DNA of 64,000 nucleotides from Eutypella sp. D-1 (lineage: Eukaryota > Ascomycota > Sordariomycetes > Xylariales > Diatrypaceae), in NCBI GenBank assembly GCA_023313575.1, contig JAJTTP010000001.1, positions 1,550,001 to 1,614,000 of the forward strand, in the 5' to 3' direction. The stretch's first letter is position 1. Each line of letters opens with the position of its first letter. Made by a program: the position numbers and the translations under genes. A model generated the notes under the pieces. It was not told the origin of the DNA, searched no databases, and worked only from the letters and a program-made list of their open reading frames with translations. Shown one piece after another: positions 1 through 12,745 of the stretch.

Positions 1-3000
1 GGTAGCTATTTTCTAGTCGCTTCTTTTTGTGACTCTACTAGCCGTATTACAATGACTTCCGAGTTGTCTTAGGGGTTACCTTGTTTTCTCAGAAACATAG
101 TAAGGGGATGGCATAATCACTCCCACGCATTACCCCTTTTCCCTCCCCACCTGAGCAAGAGAACCACAAACTTCCGTTGCTTGCGGCTAAGGTAGCCGTA
201 GACTTAGCCCTGTTTACGAATACGCAATGAGTCTTCTTGGATACCCAGCTCTAGTTGCCACGCCGCTCCCGGCACTTCTGGGAAGAGAACGCTTTTTCTT
301 ACGAAACCTGCATCGAAGCGTGTGGAAATAGATGAGCATGATAAGCGTAGCTATCTTAGATCCTATTTCAGCGTGCTCCATAATCCATTGTCACTCGCCT
401 ACATTATACAAGGGAGCCTGTAGACTACATGGCCCTCGGCAGGATCTTGACCGAATAGAGATCGACACTCGCTTGCCCTATCATCTTCTACCCAACACTG
501 TGGTCCCCTATCGTTTTGTGATATCACGCGAACTCGGCAGTCACGAACAGATATGAAGTAACCCTTGATGGCCTGTGTGGGCTACGGTAGTCATATAAGC
601 CCAAGTATTTCCAAGCCATGGATTCCGAGAAGGCGAGTCGATCACGGCCCGAGCCCAAAAGATATATATTTTGAATCATTCATCCCACGCCGAGGACCCA
701 GTAACGAGGTAGCCTAGGGCTAGGTAGCAGACTTAGCCCATGGTAATAGGTTCCAGAGCATACCAGGGCATCATATTGAGCTGACACTTAGAGGTTGGTG
801 GTGACTTGACATGGGTCCTGGAGCCTAGTGCCCGTATTGGAGTAGCATATCTGCATCCTTCGGGGCCCTATAAGTACGCTGACACATTCTATTTTACCCC
901 ATATGAAGCTTATGGACGTATCACAGACCAAGACTAGCCACGGCCTCTCCAAATGCGCATGGCTCCTCCCCCCCCCCCTGCGTTCTTTGGGTGCGCGTCA
1001 CGGCACCATCTGCCTTGGGATACCTCTTATGGAGTTATTGGCAACTGCGGATACGTCTGGCTGCCCATGTCTTGCCGAACAATGCTAAGCACGAAGATAA
1101 CGATGGAATCCACAATGCAACCTCGATCGGACTTGAGCGACGGGACCCCAGTCCTTGCCGCTAAAATGCGAGCCCGAGAGACCGGGAGAAAATTATTGTT
1201 ATCCTTCCTGTTCCTGTAACCGAGTGTCACCTTACACTTTGTAAGATATAGACTCATGCAAGCCCATAGACCTGACACGGAATGAAGGGCCGACTACAGA
1301 CTCAGGGCGCCTGGAAGATGCAATACCGTCAACGCTTGATAATAGGACTTCTCCACCAGGACGATGGGAACACGCAATACATTCTTCTGCCAGTGATGGA
1401 AGGATAGAGCTGCACGGTACTTTATCATGACGGACGAAGATCCCCGTGAAGGGACGCCGGGACGACGGGATGCTCTTGACTTGCCGTCCATCGACTAGGA
1501 TTGTATACCTGCGCGTTGGCGTGAAATACAAGGGTCTAACACCAAAACTTCTCCCGGTGGTACGTGACCGTTTCTCGTCTAGACCAACTCTGGGACAAAA
1601 GCCGGATGCCCGTAGTTGTTGCTTCATGACCCCCACCTAGCATTCCTGGAGTGTACGGAGGTTCGATCTTAGAATAACAAGGCACTCGTGCAAACGTAGA
1701 GGTGGTAGAGATTCAGGAGCAGACGTGGCACAGCATAAGGCGAGGTGAGACTCCCTTAATGAAACCGTGTGATCGACGTAACCTCTCTTGACAACTACAC
1801 ACTTGGAGGAACTGTCATGTGAGGTGTGCCTATATGTACGACTCCTAGCGACAGTCACCACCCTCGGCCGACGCGGCTGCATTGACCCGGAGCTCAGGAT
1901 CAACAGAAATGTTTGCCCCTGCCGGAAGCACCGTATATGTTGTTGGGCCAGTCACCGTCACGGTGGCTTACCTATCACGATATAGACCGCATATGTAGCA
2001 GAGACGCATCTACAGAAGCCACCAACAAACCCGCACCAGCTGTACTGCTGTACTATCGCGCTGAGCCGGATTTGTGTGGTAGGACGAGTGCCTATGGTCT
2101 CCCCCCCCCTTGTCGCTGTGGCATCCGAGTGTCTAGATTTCGACATCTGCTCCGAAAACGAAAAAATGCTGGTAAGGCTGACGAACGACATCCCCGCCAT
2201 GGCCACACATTGTTTGTTAGATGACCATAGCGTCTCGCTTGAGATTAACGTCTTTATGATTCCATTAGTTAATAGTGAGGCAAACGTCGTAAGACATTTT
2301 CCCGACTGTACGTCAAAGGTCCGACTGGAGTGAAGAACATCACTCGCTTCCGACACTACGGGTCGGGGGGCACCCGACACACATGTGCTTACTATACGAG
2401 TTGTAATATATCAAATCACAAGGACACCTGAGAACCAACAACTGCTCGGCGTGGACGGCCCTGATTTGTTCGTTATCTCATCCCCATTGAACCCGTGGAT
2501 TCGCGTGCCGGTCAGACAGCAACGAAGCCAGCCAGACCCATCAGAGGGGCTTCAGATCCAGAACATCGACTTGGCTTGGCAGGCGACCGCGGAGGAGACA
2601 CTGCATTGCACCTCATATCCACATGTACTATTATCACCACGACGACAGCTATCCGAAGAAGAAATATATTCCATCATCTCTGGTCGATTATCTATTTCAT
2701 GGCCTTCTTGTTTGTGCTCGGTACGTTGTCGTGGCTCTCGAGCCTCTAATAACGGGGTATACATATACAACCTATCGTCCATGCGCGGTGAACTTTCTTC
2801 TCCGCTCACATGGGTATTAACTATCTCCAAGTCCACCCGCCAAGACACGGCAGAGAGTGGATAGTATTAAATTGTAAGGCGGTTTCGGCGATAACCTACA
2901 TGTCCTACCGGCATTGTGTAGAATACAATTTGCCCGTAAAAGTTCACCACCGACATCTCAGACAAACTGGTTGGCTGCTTTTAAGTCACTTTTCCGTCTT

Positions 3001-4985
3001 CCACCGGCTTAGAGTATTACAAGTGTTGCTGAACATAGACTGAGGGATTCCGCCGTGCGATAATGTAGACCATGAAATCTGGTATGGAGGAGTTAATTAT
3101 TAGCAGCACATCGCATTATTCACATCTAGACCTCACTTTAGGTGTTTGGTGCTGACGGCTTATGTTGAAAGAACTGCCGAGGACATCACAAATGTGGAGA
3201 TTATACTCCTGCCTACTACTATGTATACCATGTCTACGGGTAGAACCTATTTATACTTAAAGCAATTTTGAGCCAATGATATAACTATGTGGTTCCCCAA
3301 ATTGACGGTTATTCAAGCGTTGTCGACACCATAATCGATACCCAAATCGATAGCGCCCGCACCACATTATGTTATTATGTACGGAGTAGATTAGAATAGA
3401 TCAGTAACTAGATAGATTCTTCCTTTCACAATAACAATTCAGAGTCCAGATCCCAGAATATATCAGTGTCTACTATTCGTAACGTAGCCAGGACCAATAA
3501 GCACAACTACCTAGATCGTGTTATTGCATAAAAGGGTGATTATGGATTAATGGATTAATATAATTCAGGGGGCCCCCCCTTGCCCAGAAGTCATGTCGTA
3601 ACAGGACATTGCTTTAGAAAGCTTAGCAGCAATTAACGTAATTTGACCCCCCTGAAGAGACCTAGATGGGATCTATGCATACCTACCTAGTAGGTAAGGT
3701 TGCCCGTAGAGATTACGACGAGGCAGTAATTTGATAGTGACCTGAATGGACCTGACTGCACGGAGTGTTTAACTTCTACCAGTTTTCCGATAAATACCTG
3801 GGTTAGGCTTGTTGTATTCAGTATTGCGGATTAGAGCATAAAAAAAGGGGGTCAGGGGAATGGCAAGCCGGCAAGCCAGTAAAAGCATTAGCAGGCTAGC
3901 CTATTTCGCTTATAGTTATGGGAAGGTACAGGACCCCGCATTGATGGTTCCGGGAGCGCGGGGCAGAAGTGTAGCTCTGAGGAAGACAGGTGAGATATAG
4001 AACAAGAGAGAACCTAAGGACTATTGTACTTGAGCTTCTAGAAGGGTTTCTTAATTGTGTACATATTCCGTACAACCAAACATCCTAAAGTTTATGGATA
4101 GTACTAATACTACCTAGGTATTTTAAGGTAATTCGAATCATTCTAGAATAACTCTAAAGGTTGAGATGAAGTCATTTGGTAACCTACCTAGCATGTCCCT
4201 CGCTACGTAACTGCGTAGGTAGGTAGCTAATACATCCACCTACGTCACAACTTAGCAGATACTGGAATCCGTGTAACAGAGCGCAACTACACGTATGAGA
4301 AATTGCTTATATTAATAGCAGAAGGTCTTTGCAAATATGCAAACAATGTAGTAAACAAACAACCTTCCAAGGCAATGAATGACAAGAAACTCTATATCGT
4401 TTTACTCATATACATACATATAAATACCGTTTTAGTCATAGATTTGGTTTATATTCAACTGCCCGGCCGTGTAGATTAATGCACATCTCTTTACCTAAAT
4501 ATATTTGTAGCTACGGAAGTAAAATGTGTACGTACGTCTTTAGGTAGGTGTAACAAGTGCACAAGCCGAGAAGTACATATCCTTACACAGTATGTATGTC
4601 GGTGGCTAAGTACCTGAAGCTAAGTGTTTCCCGAGGTCTGGAATGGGCCCCGGGGGGGCAGGGGGGTTGAAAGAAAGTAGCGCTACATACCCGGACCCCT
4701 AGCTGAAACAACAAACCACACAAACCACCTACCACAAACTACCTACTATTTGCGCAGGTGCTACCCGTACCTGTTAGAGCTCTAGTTATTCTTATCCTTG
4801 ACCTTTAAGGGTGAACCTTTTCTTCTTCTTCTTCTTCTTTGACTTTAAAATAACACAACTACTTAGGTAACTCATGTTTGTCTTCACCACACCCACTACA
4901 ACCACACACTACACCAACTGCTTCGTTCTTCACCTATTTCACGACAACACTCCGAACTGCACCTGACCACTTCTAGTCTTCTACT
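1..4985. other. Gene-free region upstream of the SH3BGR-like gene
   Basis: I recognise no gene here. The longest open frames (about 140-160 codons, near 1958-2864) overlap on both strands, resemble no family I know and lack splice signals. Bases 1 to about 3050 have an even base composition with few simple repeats. From about 3060 the sequence becomes AT-richer and carries the short TAGGTA/TACCTA tandems seen in other intergenic regions of the window (for example 3680-3700 and 4210-4225). A TTC microsatellite and a pyrimidine-rich stretch lie just before the gene at 4986 and probably belong to its promoter or leader. Confidence 0.6.
4819..4839 (+). repeat. TTC microsatellite in a pyrimidine-rich promoter region
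   Basis: About seven TTC units lie roughly 150 bases upstream of the start codon at 4986. Pyrimidine-rich tracts on the coding strand are common just upstream of fungal transcription starts, so this may be a core-promoter element. That role is inferred. Confidence 0.5.
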
Positions 4986-6917
4986 ATGGCGGAAGCAACT
5001 AAGTCAGGGGCGGCGCCGTCGTATTCGACCGACCCCGCCTTGTACCTTTACACCTCCTTAACTGCCGGGTCTTCCCATATCGTGACGGCGACGTCGAGAT
5101 TAGAGACTATTCTACGGGCGAATCGCGTGCCGTTTAAGGCAATCGACCTGTCCGTCGATGATAAAGCTCGCATGTTGTGGGGACGTCGCGCCGGCAAGGA
5201 TGACAATGGCCGTGTGCGCAAGCTTCCGGGACTCGTCCAGATGGGCCTGGTACTCGGTGTAAGTCGACGACGATATGAACGATGTGGCAATATGACGATA
5301 TTGAGAGACTCGAAATCCATGATTGCAACTAACAAGATACCATATGTCGGGGGCGCATGGTAGGACCTGGTCGAGATCGAAGAATGGAACGAGTACGGAG
5401 AAGTGAGGCAGCATGTCACCATCTACTACGACGACTTCACCATCCCCACCAAAGCCGAAGCCGACAAGCTGCCCAACAAACTAGGAGGGAAGCCCGGGAT
5501 GTTTAAAAAGCAAGCGGCAGAATCTGAAGCTGAAGCTAGCACATCTGCCGCCCCGCCACCCGATGCACCCCCCTTGCCCGATGGCCAGAAATCCGCTTCC
5601 ACTCCCTCGAAATCCGCCACCGGTAAAACGACGAAGAAGTCCGCAACCGCAGCAGCCACCGCCCCCGTTAAGAGCGTCGCGGAGGAGGCCGCCGCGAAGG
5701 CAAAGCAGGTGCGGCTCCAGGCATTACGGAAGAAGGTCAACGCGGACAAGGCAGCCAAAGACGCCGCCGCTGCTACCACCGCTGCCACCACCGCTACGGG
5801 ATCAACGTCCGAGTCAGCAGCAGCAGCAGCAGCAGCGACCGAAGAGAAACCGGAGGAGAAGGCCGGAGACGACAAACCAGCGGAAAAGAAGGAAGGTGAG
5901 GGAAAGCCCGACGAGAAAACAGAACCAGAAAAGAAGACTACGGCAAAAAAGGCCACAACAACAGCAGCGGACAAGAAATCTGCGGATAAGAAGACCACGG
6001 ACAAGAAAACGGTTGTGAAGAAGCCAGTGGAGAAGAAAACAACAACAACAGCGGATAAGAAAACGACGGACAAGAAACCCTCGTCGTCGTTGGACAAGAA
6101 GCCCGTGGAGAAGAAGTTAGCTGACAAGAAGACCCCCACGGAAAAGAAGGCGGTCGAAAAGAAGACGTCATCGACCGCCGACAAGAAAGTATCCAGTAGG
6201 ACAACGACCACGACAGATAAGAAGACGACCGTCAGGAAATCGACCGCCACCGGTGCCACGAGCAGCAGCAGCAGCAAGACCAGAACGGGAGTGAAGACAA
6301 CCACGACGACGAAGACGGCGGGGACAACGGGTGCGAAGAAGTCCTCTACCACCACGCCGGCGAAAGCAGCAGCGTCCAAATCCACGGCCTCGGTAGACTC
6401 GGCGACGAGCAAGATGAGCTCTCTGGCACTGTCACCAGACGACGCGGACAAGGCGGCGGGCGAGAAGGCGGGCGAGAAGGCGGGCGAGAAGGCGGGCGAG
6501 AAGGCAGGTCTCCAATCTCCAACGACAGGGGCGTGGCGGTCGGGCAAGGAGCCCGCGGCGGAGGGTCTGAGCCAGGTGCTGCAGAGCCCGTCGACAGCGA
6601 CCTGGAAGGAGGGCGAGAGCGCGAGCGCGAGCGCTGGCACCCCGGACGACGACACGACGAAGCTCCACGGTTCCCCGGTCGCGGATGCGTCGCCCGAGGT
6701 CATCGCCGCCGTCGAGCAGGCAGAGGCCATCCCTGAGGCGTCGACGTCAGAGGAGGAAGATAGCGAGGATGAAGACGATAGCGAGGACGAGGAAGATGGT
6801 GAAGAGGAGGGGGAGGAGAGCGAAGAGGAAGTCGGCAAGGGCAAGGGCAAGGCCGCCGCGGCTACGCCGACTGCGACTCCTGCATCTCCTGCTCCTGCTC
6901 CTGCTGTTGCGAATTAG
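4986..6917 (+). CDS. SH3BGR/thioredoxin-fold domain protein with long Lys/Ala/Thr and acidic tail
   Basis: Two exons, 4986-5258 and 5364-6917, give 608 residues. The intron has a GTAAGT donor, an ACTAAC branch point and a TAG acceptor, and joins frames exactly. Residues 1 to about 110 look like the SH3-binding glutamic-acid-rich protein domain, a glutaredoxin-like fold: PALYLYTSLTAGSS, a conserved WGRRAGK block, KLPGLVQ, then EEWNEYGE after the splice. I see no CxxC redox pair, as expected for SH3BGR proteins, so it is probably a binding domain and not an oxidoreductase. The remaining 500 residues are low complexity: Ala/Pro stretches, many KKTTDKK-type repeats, four tandem GEKA units, and an Asp/Glu-rich segment before the end. 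Such a tail is probably disordered. Function is unknown in fungi as far as I can say. The long open frame on the opposite strand (5426-6850) is a shadow of the biased codons. Confidence 0.85.
6456..6503 (+). repeat. 12-bp tandem repeat, four units, coding for AGEK/GEKA
   Basis: Unit gcgggcgagaag is repeated four times with no mismatch, inside the tail of the SH3BGR-like gene. The unit is a multiple of three, so copy-number change would keep the frame. Perfect identity suggests recent expansion. Confidence 0.9.
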
Positions 6918-8261
6918 AGGAGGGAGTCCAATTCCAGACGAGAGGGCCCTGCTCTACACTCTTCGGAAAGGGTAGTATCCTCGGTTCGGTAGCGTAGCGA
7001 TTAGAGCAGTCAACATGTCAGATTTAAAGGTGGGACGGATGGTGGCATTCTCATATGTAGCGAGCTAGCGAGCGGAGCGGGCGATGGATCGAGGAAAGAG
7101 GGAGGGCGGAAAGGAATTTTGTCTTCATTTTTCTTTTCATTCGGTTGGTGGAAGTGGCGTTAGAGAATTTGTTTTCTATATTTGCTTCTGTTTCTGTTTC
7201 TCTTATTTTGTTGTTGCTCCTTATACTCAGAATAACTGCTGGGACCAGATGAAGAGAGATATTATTATAATAAATAGGCTTATTACCTGGCCGCTGACGC
7301 TGCTTAGTATATTCATGACCAGCCTATTTATTTCTCACTGCTGTTCTGTTCTGCGTTTGTCTTATATGAAACGAACGCTTAAGCCTCAAAAAAGAAGAAA
7401 AACGAAGGTCGTACGTAATATCTGGGCTCTCCCCTTTTCCCGTATAATAAGTTCCTCGCTAGCTACTATGGCAAGTTATACTCGAGGACGCGTAAAGTAA
7501 TGTCTACTATGAATGACATGTCACCGGTCCTAGCTATCTATATACGAGTTGAGCTTCTTCCGGTCTGAGATTTGTGAGATTCATATGTGGTAGGGAGGTA
7601 CGTAGGTATTTGCTAGGTATATCATATATATACTCGGTACTCATACTTCTTCATCCATCATCCAGAACCTCCTCCCTCCCCAGTCCATGATCCCGCATTG
7701 CTGCCGTCATGGACATCCATCATCATTATGTGAAGATATATATGTGTGGTATGGTATGTACGCGGCCGTAGAACTTGTGTGTGTTCTCTCCCCTGCCCTT
7801 GTCCTCTTTTCTTTTCGTTTTGCTTTGTCTCGTTTCGTTCCTCCTTTTCTCGTTCCTTTTCTCCCATTATGTCGTTTCTCGGGATCCAGAAAAATGGGCT
7901 GGGGTCGGGGGATGGTTGGTAGGAAAAATATACCATTCCCCCCAACTCAGCCCTAAGCCATGGTTCTCTCTCCCTCTCCTAGCTATTCACGGACCGAGAT
8001 GAATCAATCTCTCTACTCTTAACCCGCCCCCGCCCCCCTCGGCATACTACTACTACTAACTTATATACTTTACTTTACTCAACTCAAAACTCACCCAACA
8101 AACTTTCGCTCACTCGCTTAGGACTTTGGGGGGTCATTCAAGTCCCCCCCCCCCCCCCCCCCAAAAAAAACAAAATCCAAGAAAAAAAAAAAAGAGAAAT
8201 CAGGGAAGAATCACAAAGCGGGTCAAAACATCATGTGCATCTGCGGGCCGTCCAGAGCTAG
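6918..8261. other. Intergenic region between convergent genes
   Basis: The SH3BGR-like gene and PEX6 end towards each other here, so both 3' UTRs and terminators must lie in this stretch. I see no credible gene; open frames are short and pyrimidine-biased. A homopolymer pair (C19 then A8) lies at 8144-8170, about 90 bases past the PEX6 stop. Confidence 0.6.
8144..8170 (+). repeat. Homopolymer pair C19-A8
   Basis: Nineteen C followed directly by eight A, then further A-rich sequence. It sits downstream of the PEX6 stop codon. Tract length is likely variable between isolates and prone to sequencing error. Confidence 0.9.
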
Positions 8262-11200
8262 TCAGTACAGGCCGTCGTCGTCGCTCGCGGTGCCGTCCTG
8301 GAACCGGGCCACGGCCTTCCCCTTCCCCTTCCCGGACGCAGACCCGCCGCCGCCGCCGCCGCCGTCGTTGTTGTTGACGAAATCCCCGCTCCCGCTCCCA
8401 GCCCCGTCCTCATCGTAGTCGTAGCCGTGATCTTCCGCCGTGGCGACGGCCTTGCCCTTTCCCTTCGCGGCGGCAGATATTCCCGCGCCATCGTCATCGT
8501 CATCGCCGGCGCCATCGGGGCCTTGCTGCTGCTGCTGCTGCTGTTGTTGTTGCGACTGCCTGCCGTCCCTGTCGCGGCCGCCCTCGAAGGTCGCTCTGAC
8601 GCGCTCGTAGTGCTCGAGCTCGCCGGCGCTGACGCTGGGGACGAGCTCGCGGTGGGCATCGAGGAAGTCCTGCTCGGTGACCATGACGGCGACATCGTCG
8701 GCGGTGGCGTGGTGGTCGAAGAAGTTGGCCGTCGAGATCTCCGCCTGCTGATGACCGCCTGCGCCGCCGCCGCTCTTGAGACTCTCGTTGAGCGCCCGCA
8801 CCTTGGCGTCTACCGCCGCCGCCTGCCGCGTCACCGCCTTCAGCATCGCGTCGCTGCACAGCGCGTAGAAGTCCGCTCCCGTGTACGTGAAGGGCAGCCG
8901 CTGCGCCACCGCCGACAGCGAGACCGTCGGGTGCAGCGTGAATCTGTGATCCGAGGTTAGTAAAGATTTTGTGTCACATATATAGGAGAAGGGGGATGTG
9001 AATGGATACTGAGATCTTTTTCCGTTAAGGGGAGGGGGATGGGGGGGAGACTCACTTCCTCGTTAGCGCCTCCATGATCGTGAGCTGCTTCTCGTGCGTG
9101 TCCGAGACGCCTAGGTACAGCATCTTGTCGAAGCGGCCGGGGCGCAGCAGGGCCTGGTCGAGCAGGTCGGGCCTGTTGGTGGCGCCGATGACGAAGACGC
9201 CGCCGCCGCCGCCATCGTCGCCGCCGGACATGCCGTCGAGCTCGGCCAGCAGCTGCGAGACGATGCGGTCCATGACACCGCCGCTGTCGCCCTGGTTGCC
9301 GCGCTTAGGCGCGACCGAGTCGAGCTCGTCGAAGAAGACGACGCAGGGCCGCGCGTCGCGCGCCCGCTGGAACACACGCCGCACGTTGGCCTCGGACTCG
9401 CCGATGTACATGTTGAGCAGCTCGGGTCCCTTGACGCTGAAGAAGTTGAGGCTGTACTCCGTCGCGATGGCCTTGGCCAGCAGCGTCTTGCCCGTGCCCG
9501 GCGGCCCGTAGAATAGGATGCCCGACCGCTTCTTCATGCCCTTGGCGAACAGTTCCGGCCGCTCGAGCGGCAGCTGGATGGTCTCCTGAACCGCCTCCTT
9601 GACGTTGTTGAGACCGCCGACGTCGTCCCAGGTGACGTTGGGGATCTTGGGCGCGCCGATGGCGTCCGCGAAATTCTTCCGAGCTGCGTCGACGGCGATG
9701 TCGAAATCACTCTTTGTCAGGCATCTTGCCGAGGACCCGCCTGCAACTTGTATGTCACGGAGTGTGATGCTCGAGCCGTTTGCAGAGGCGCTTTCCGACA
9801 GGGTTTCGAGTCGTGAGCGCTGTGCGACGACCGCTCGTTCCACAACATCTACCAAGTCCCCGGCCACTAACGCTGCCGTCTTTAATGCGATACTATTCAG
9901 CTCGACCTCGGGCGCTAGGGAGACCCCTCGGTTCTCTACAATGGAGCGCAGGATACCTTCACGCTCGCCCTCGTCCGGAGCGCTCATCTCAAGCTCGTGC
10001 GTGAAAAGGCCTCGCACGCCGTCCGGGACTTTGTCGACTTCCGTTGTAGTCGCGATGAGAACCCTGGAGCTTTCGAGGATCTCCTTGACTGCCGTCACCA
10101 TCCTGTCTGCCGTAAGCGCTTCGATATGGCGGATTAGGAGAGCGCAGCAGTCAGGCCCGCAGCTTATGGCACGTTCTGCACGTGCTTTCAGAAGACCTTC
10201 CGTCTTGACATCGCTTCCGCCTGCCCCGCCCTCGTTAACGACGTCGTAGGCATCGATCGTAAAAGTGTGAAGGCCGATGTCTGAACACGCACTCGTAGCA
10301 GTAGTTGCTTTGCCAATGTTACGCTGGGTTGAGACGAGCAGTATTGCAATCGGTGGGATCTTGAGGTGAACCGCACGCTTGCTCGTGGCGGCGGCCATGA
10401 GTTCCCTCAGTCGCCTTCGGAGGGGTGATGTGAACCTGCTTGCTTGCCGGTGGAAAGTGAGACTTGGAGAGGTCGGGTCGGGCTGAGGTGCTACTTCAAT
10501 GCCCAGATACGCCGGCCAATTGTTGTCCTTAGTTCCAGGCACCACGCTTACATCACTACCAGACTGGGCAATCTGAGTTGAGGCAGTGTCAACGCACGCA
10601 ACGCCACCCCAGACGTCCTCTTCATCCTCTTCATCTGTGCGGTCCGGTTTTTGGCGAGAAATACGGCTGATCTTGAACCAAGCAACGCTATCAGGCTTTA
10701 AAGATGCCCCGTGACTGGACTTTGTCGAGGCGGCTATACCCAGCAAATCGTCGATAGCGGCTCCGTCCCCCGTGCTAGGCGCTTCTTGAAGAGCCCTGCC
10801 AAGTTGGCTATCGATTGGAATACCGACGAGGTCCCCTGTCTTAACAACCCGCGTCCCTCGGGCAAAGTGGCTCTTAAGGCCACCAAAGATTGCGGTCTGC
10901 AGTGCTCTTTCCGAGGAGATGGGGGTGCGTATTTGCTGTATAGTGACACTCTTCGCGTATGGAGGACGAGAAGCCCCCGTTATCTTGGGCTGGCCAGGTC
11001 TCGGAGCAAAGGCCAGTCGCTTCAGCGGGGACAGTCGAACGTAAGGTGTACTCTCCAAGTTCGCCAGGAGTATAGGGGACATATAGGCCCCAGGACTCGT
11101 CGGCTTCTGGATGTGCGATTCGAAAAATGATAGTTTGCGTGTGTTGGGATCATGTTTCGCGCTAGGGATTCGGGTCACGGGGCGCTGAGAGTAACCCTCT

Positions 11201-12745
11201 GGGAGGCCAAAGACCTTAACTGGTCTCCAGGTCGGTTCCTCCACTGCGGACTGCCCAAAACTTCCGAGGCCAAACAGGCCAACACCATTCGCGGGGGGTT
11301 CTTCCGCGGCCTCCATCCGAGCCCAATCACCGGAGAAACAGCCAATTCTCGTTAGGGAGGAGATGTCAACGTAAACGCGGGCTTCTTCATCGTCTTCAGC
11401 GGTCGGCTTTGGATGTAGAAGGTCAGAAGGTATGGCGGTCGTTAGGCCATGGGCTTTGAAGAGCCGGCCCTTAGGACGATCGGCGGGTCGAGCAGTCGTG
11501 GTGGTAAAGCCGGAAAACACCGAGCCAGGGGTGGCGGCCCCGTTCGTCTTCCGTCCTCGGCCCAAGGTCATCGGAGTGCCTGGCTGTAATGTAGAGATGC
11601 CGCTGGCACTGGTGGTGGGTAGCGTAGGGGCTTGGAGCGATATCATGTCGTCCATGGAATCGTCAGATAGTTCGTCCTCATTCTCGACTTCGGAGAGATC
11701 GGTCTCAGTTTCGGTGATGGATTCGATAGTACTGTCCGGTTCGTCGGTCTTGTACTTCTCCTCGGCGGCAGAGTAGAACTGATCATTTGCAGGGTCGTCT
11801 TCATCGTCTTGGGCAACACCATTCAGGGCTTGTGCGGACCTGATAGTCTTCCGATCCTTTTTGGATTCACTACGACCTCTCGTCAAGATGATCTTGGTGC
11901 TTGGAAGCAAAACACCTTGTGCCACAGGTTCACAGAGTGTGACCTTGCCGGGGGCTGGAAGCACATGGGTTACCGGGTGCGGTGGCAGGGGTAACGGGAA
12001 AAGATCTCCATCATGGACAACGTTCAACGTTCCAAGGGCCACGCGCAATGCCGCCATCAACTTTTCCGTGGGGGTGCCTGAGCTCGTAACAGCCTTGCCT
12101 CCCGTAGATGGATGCTCCCTGAAGAAAGTACCTTCGCCATTTTCCAACCTCTTCAACAGGTCGCTCTCAAGACTTATAAAGACCGTTTCTAGAGGTAACG
12201 GCGAGACATCGAGGACGAGAACCTCGATACCACTCCTACTGTGGCCGGATAGTTTCGAAGGGGCGATTCGCTGGAGGTTGACCGCGAAACCCTGTAGGGC
12301 GAGGGAGGAGGGGGAGAACTGGAGGGTGGAATGTGCAAGCTCGGTTGACTTCACGATGGGGACAATAGTCCAACTGGTCTGCTGGGGACTGGCGCTGGGT
12401 GTCCAAGGCGCAATGGCAACGTACTGAATCTGTAACAGCTCGTTCCCATCGGCATCTTTTGACTGATCTGTAGTTGTAGGAAGTTCCGGAGCAGCTCCGG
12501 AGAAGTTTCGGATTAGAGTCTACATGCACGAACAGCATAATGGAAAATGGAAAATTGAATGAATCCTGCTTACCGTCTTGTAAATGGGGGAAAAGGTCGG
12601 CGAACAGGTCATCGGATAATATGCCAATATCGCTTTTCACATGATCGTCTAGAACCAATCTCGCGGATATGGCAGGTTTATCTTGTCTCCGTCTCCTCTT
12701 GCGCTTACGATGCGAAGCCAGAGCAGTAGCTGGTGGCATCGCCAT
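8262..12745 (-). CDS. PEX6: Peroxisomal biogenesis AAA ATPase Pex6 (peroxin-6)
   Basis: Three exons on the minus strand, 12745-12574, 12494-9056 and 8943-8262, give 1430 residues, close to known fungal Pex6 (about 1380-1460). Pex6 pairs with Pex1 at the peroxisome membrane to extract ubiquitinated Pex5 and so recycle the PTS1 receptor. The N-terminus carries the family block RRRRQDKPAISARL. The D1 ATPase region (about residues 770-960) has a weak P-loop (STQRNIGKAT), as is usual for Pex6. D2 is intact: Walker A GPPGTGKT near 1055, Walker B VVFFDELD near 1110, sensor GATNRPD and an RPGRFD arginine finger. The C-terminal exon starts FTLHPTVSL and ends in a Gln-, Asp- and Gly-rich tail with a polyQ run near residue 1336. 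An in-frame TTG further upstream is preceded by a stop and is not the start; ATG at 12745 is the first available. The first intron uses a CTAAT branch and a less common GAG acceptor, so that junction is the least certain part. Confidence 0.93.

Noticed and set aside
1958..2864. Open frames of 140-160 codons in the left region
   Set aside because: They overlap on both strands, carry no motif and are expected by chance at this base composition.
5426..6850. 474-codon open frame on the minus strand opposite the SH3BGR-like tail
   Set aside because: It is the mirror of repetitive Lys/Thr/Ala codons, giving Ser/Val/Phe low complexity; the plus-strand gene has a conserved domain and intron.
8427..8960. 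177-codon plus-strand frame opposite PEX6
   Set aside because: Shadow of GC-rich PEX6 codons; the minus strand carries the conserved C-terminal AAA sequence.
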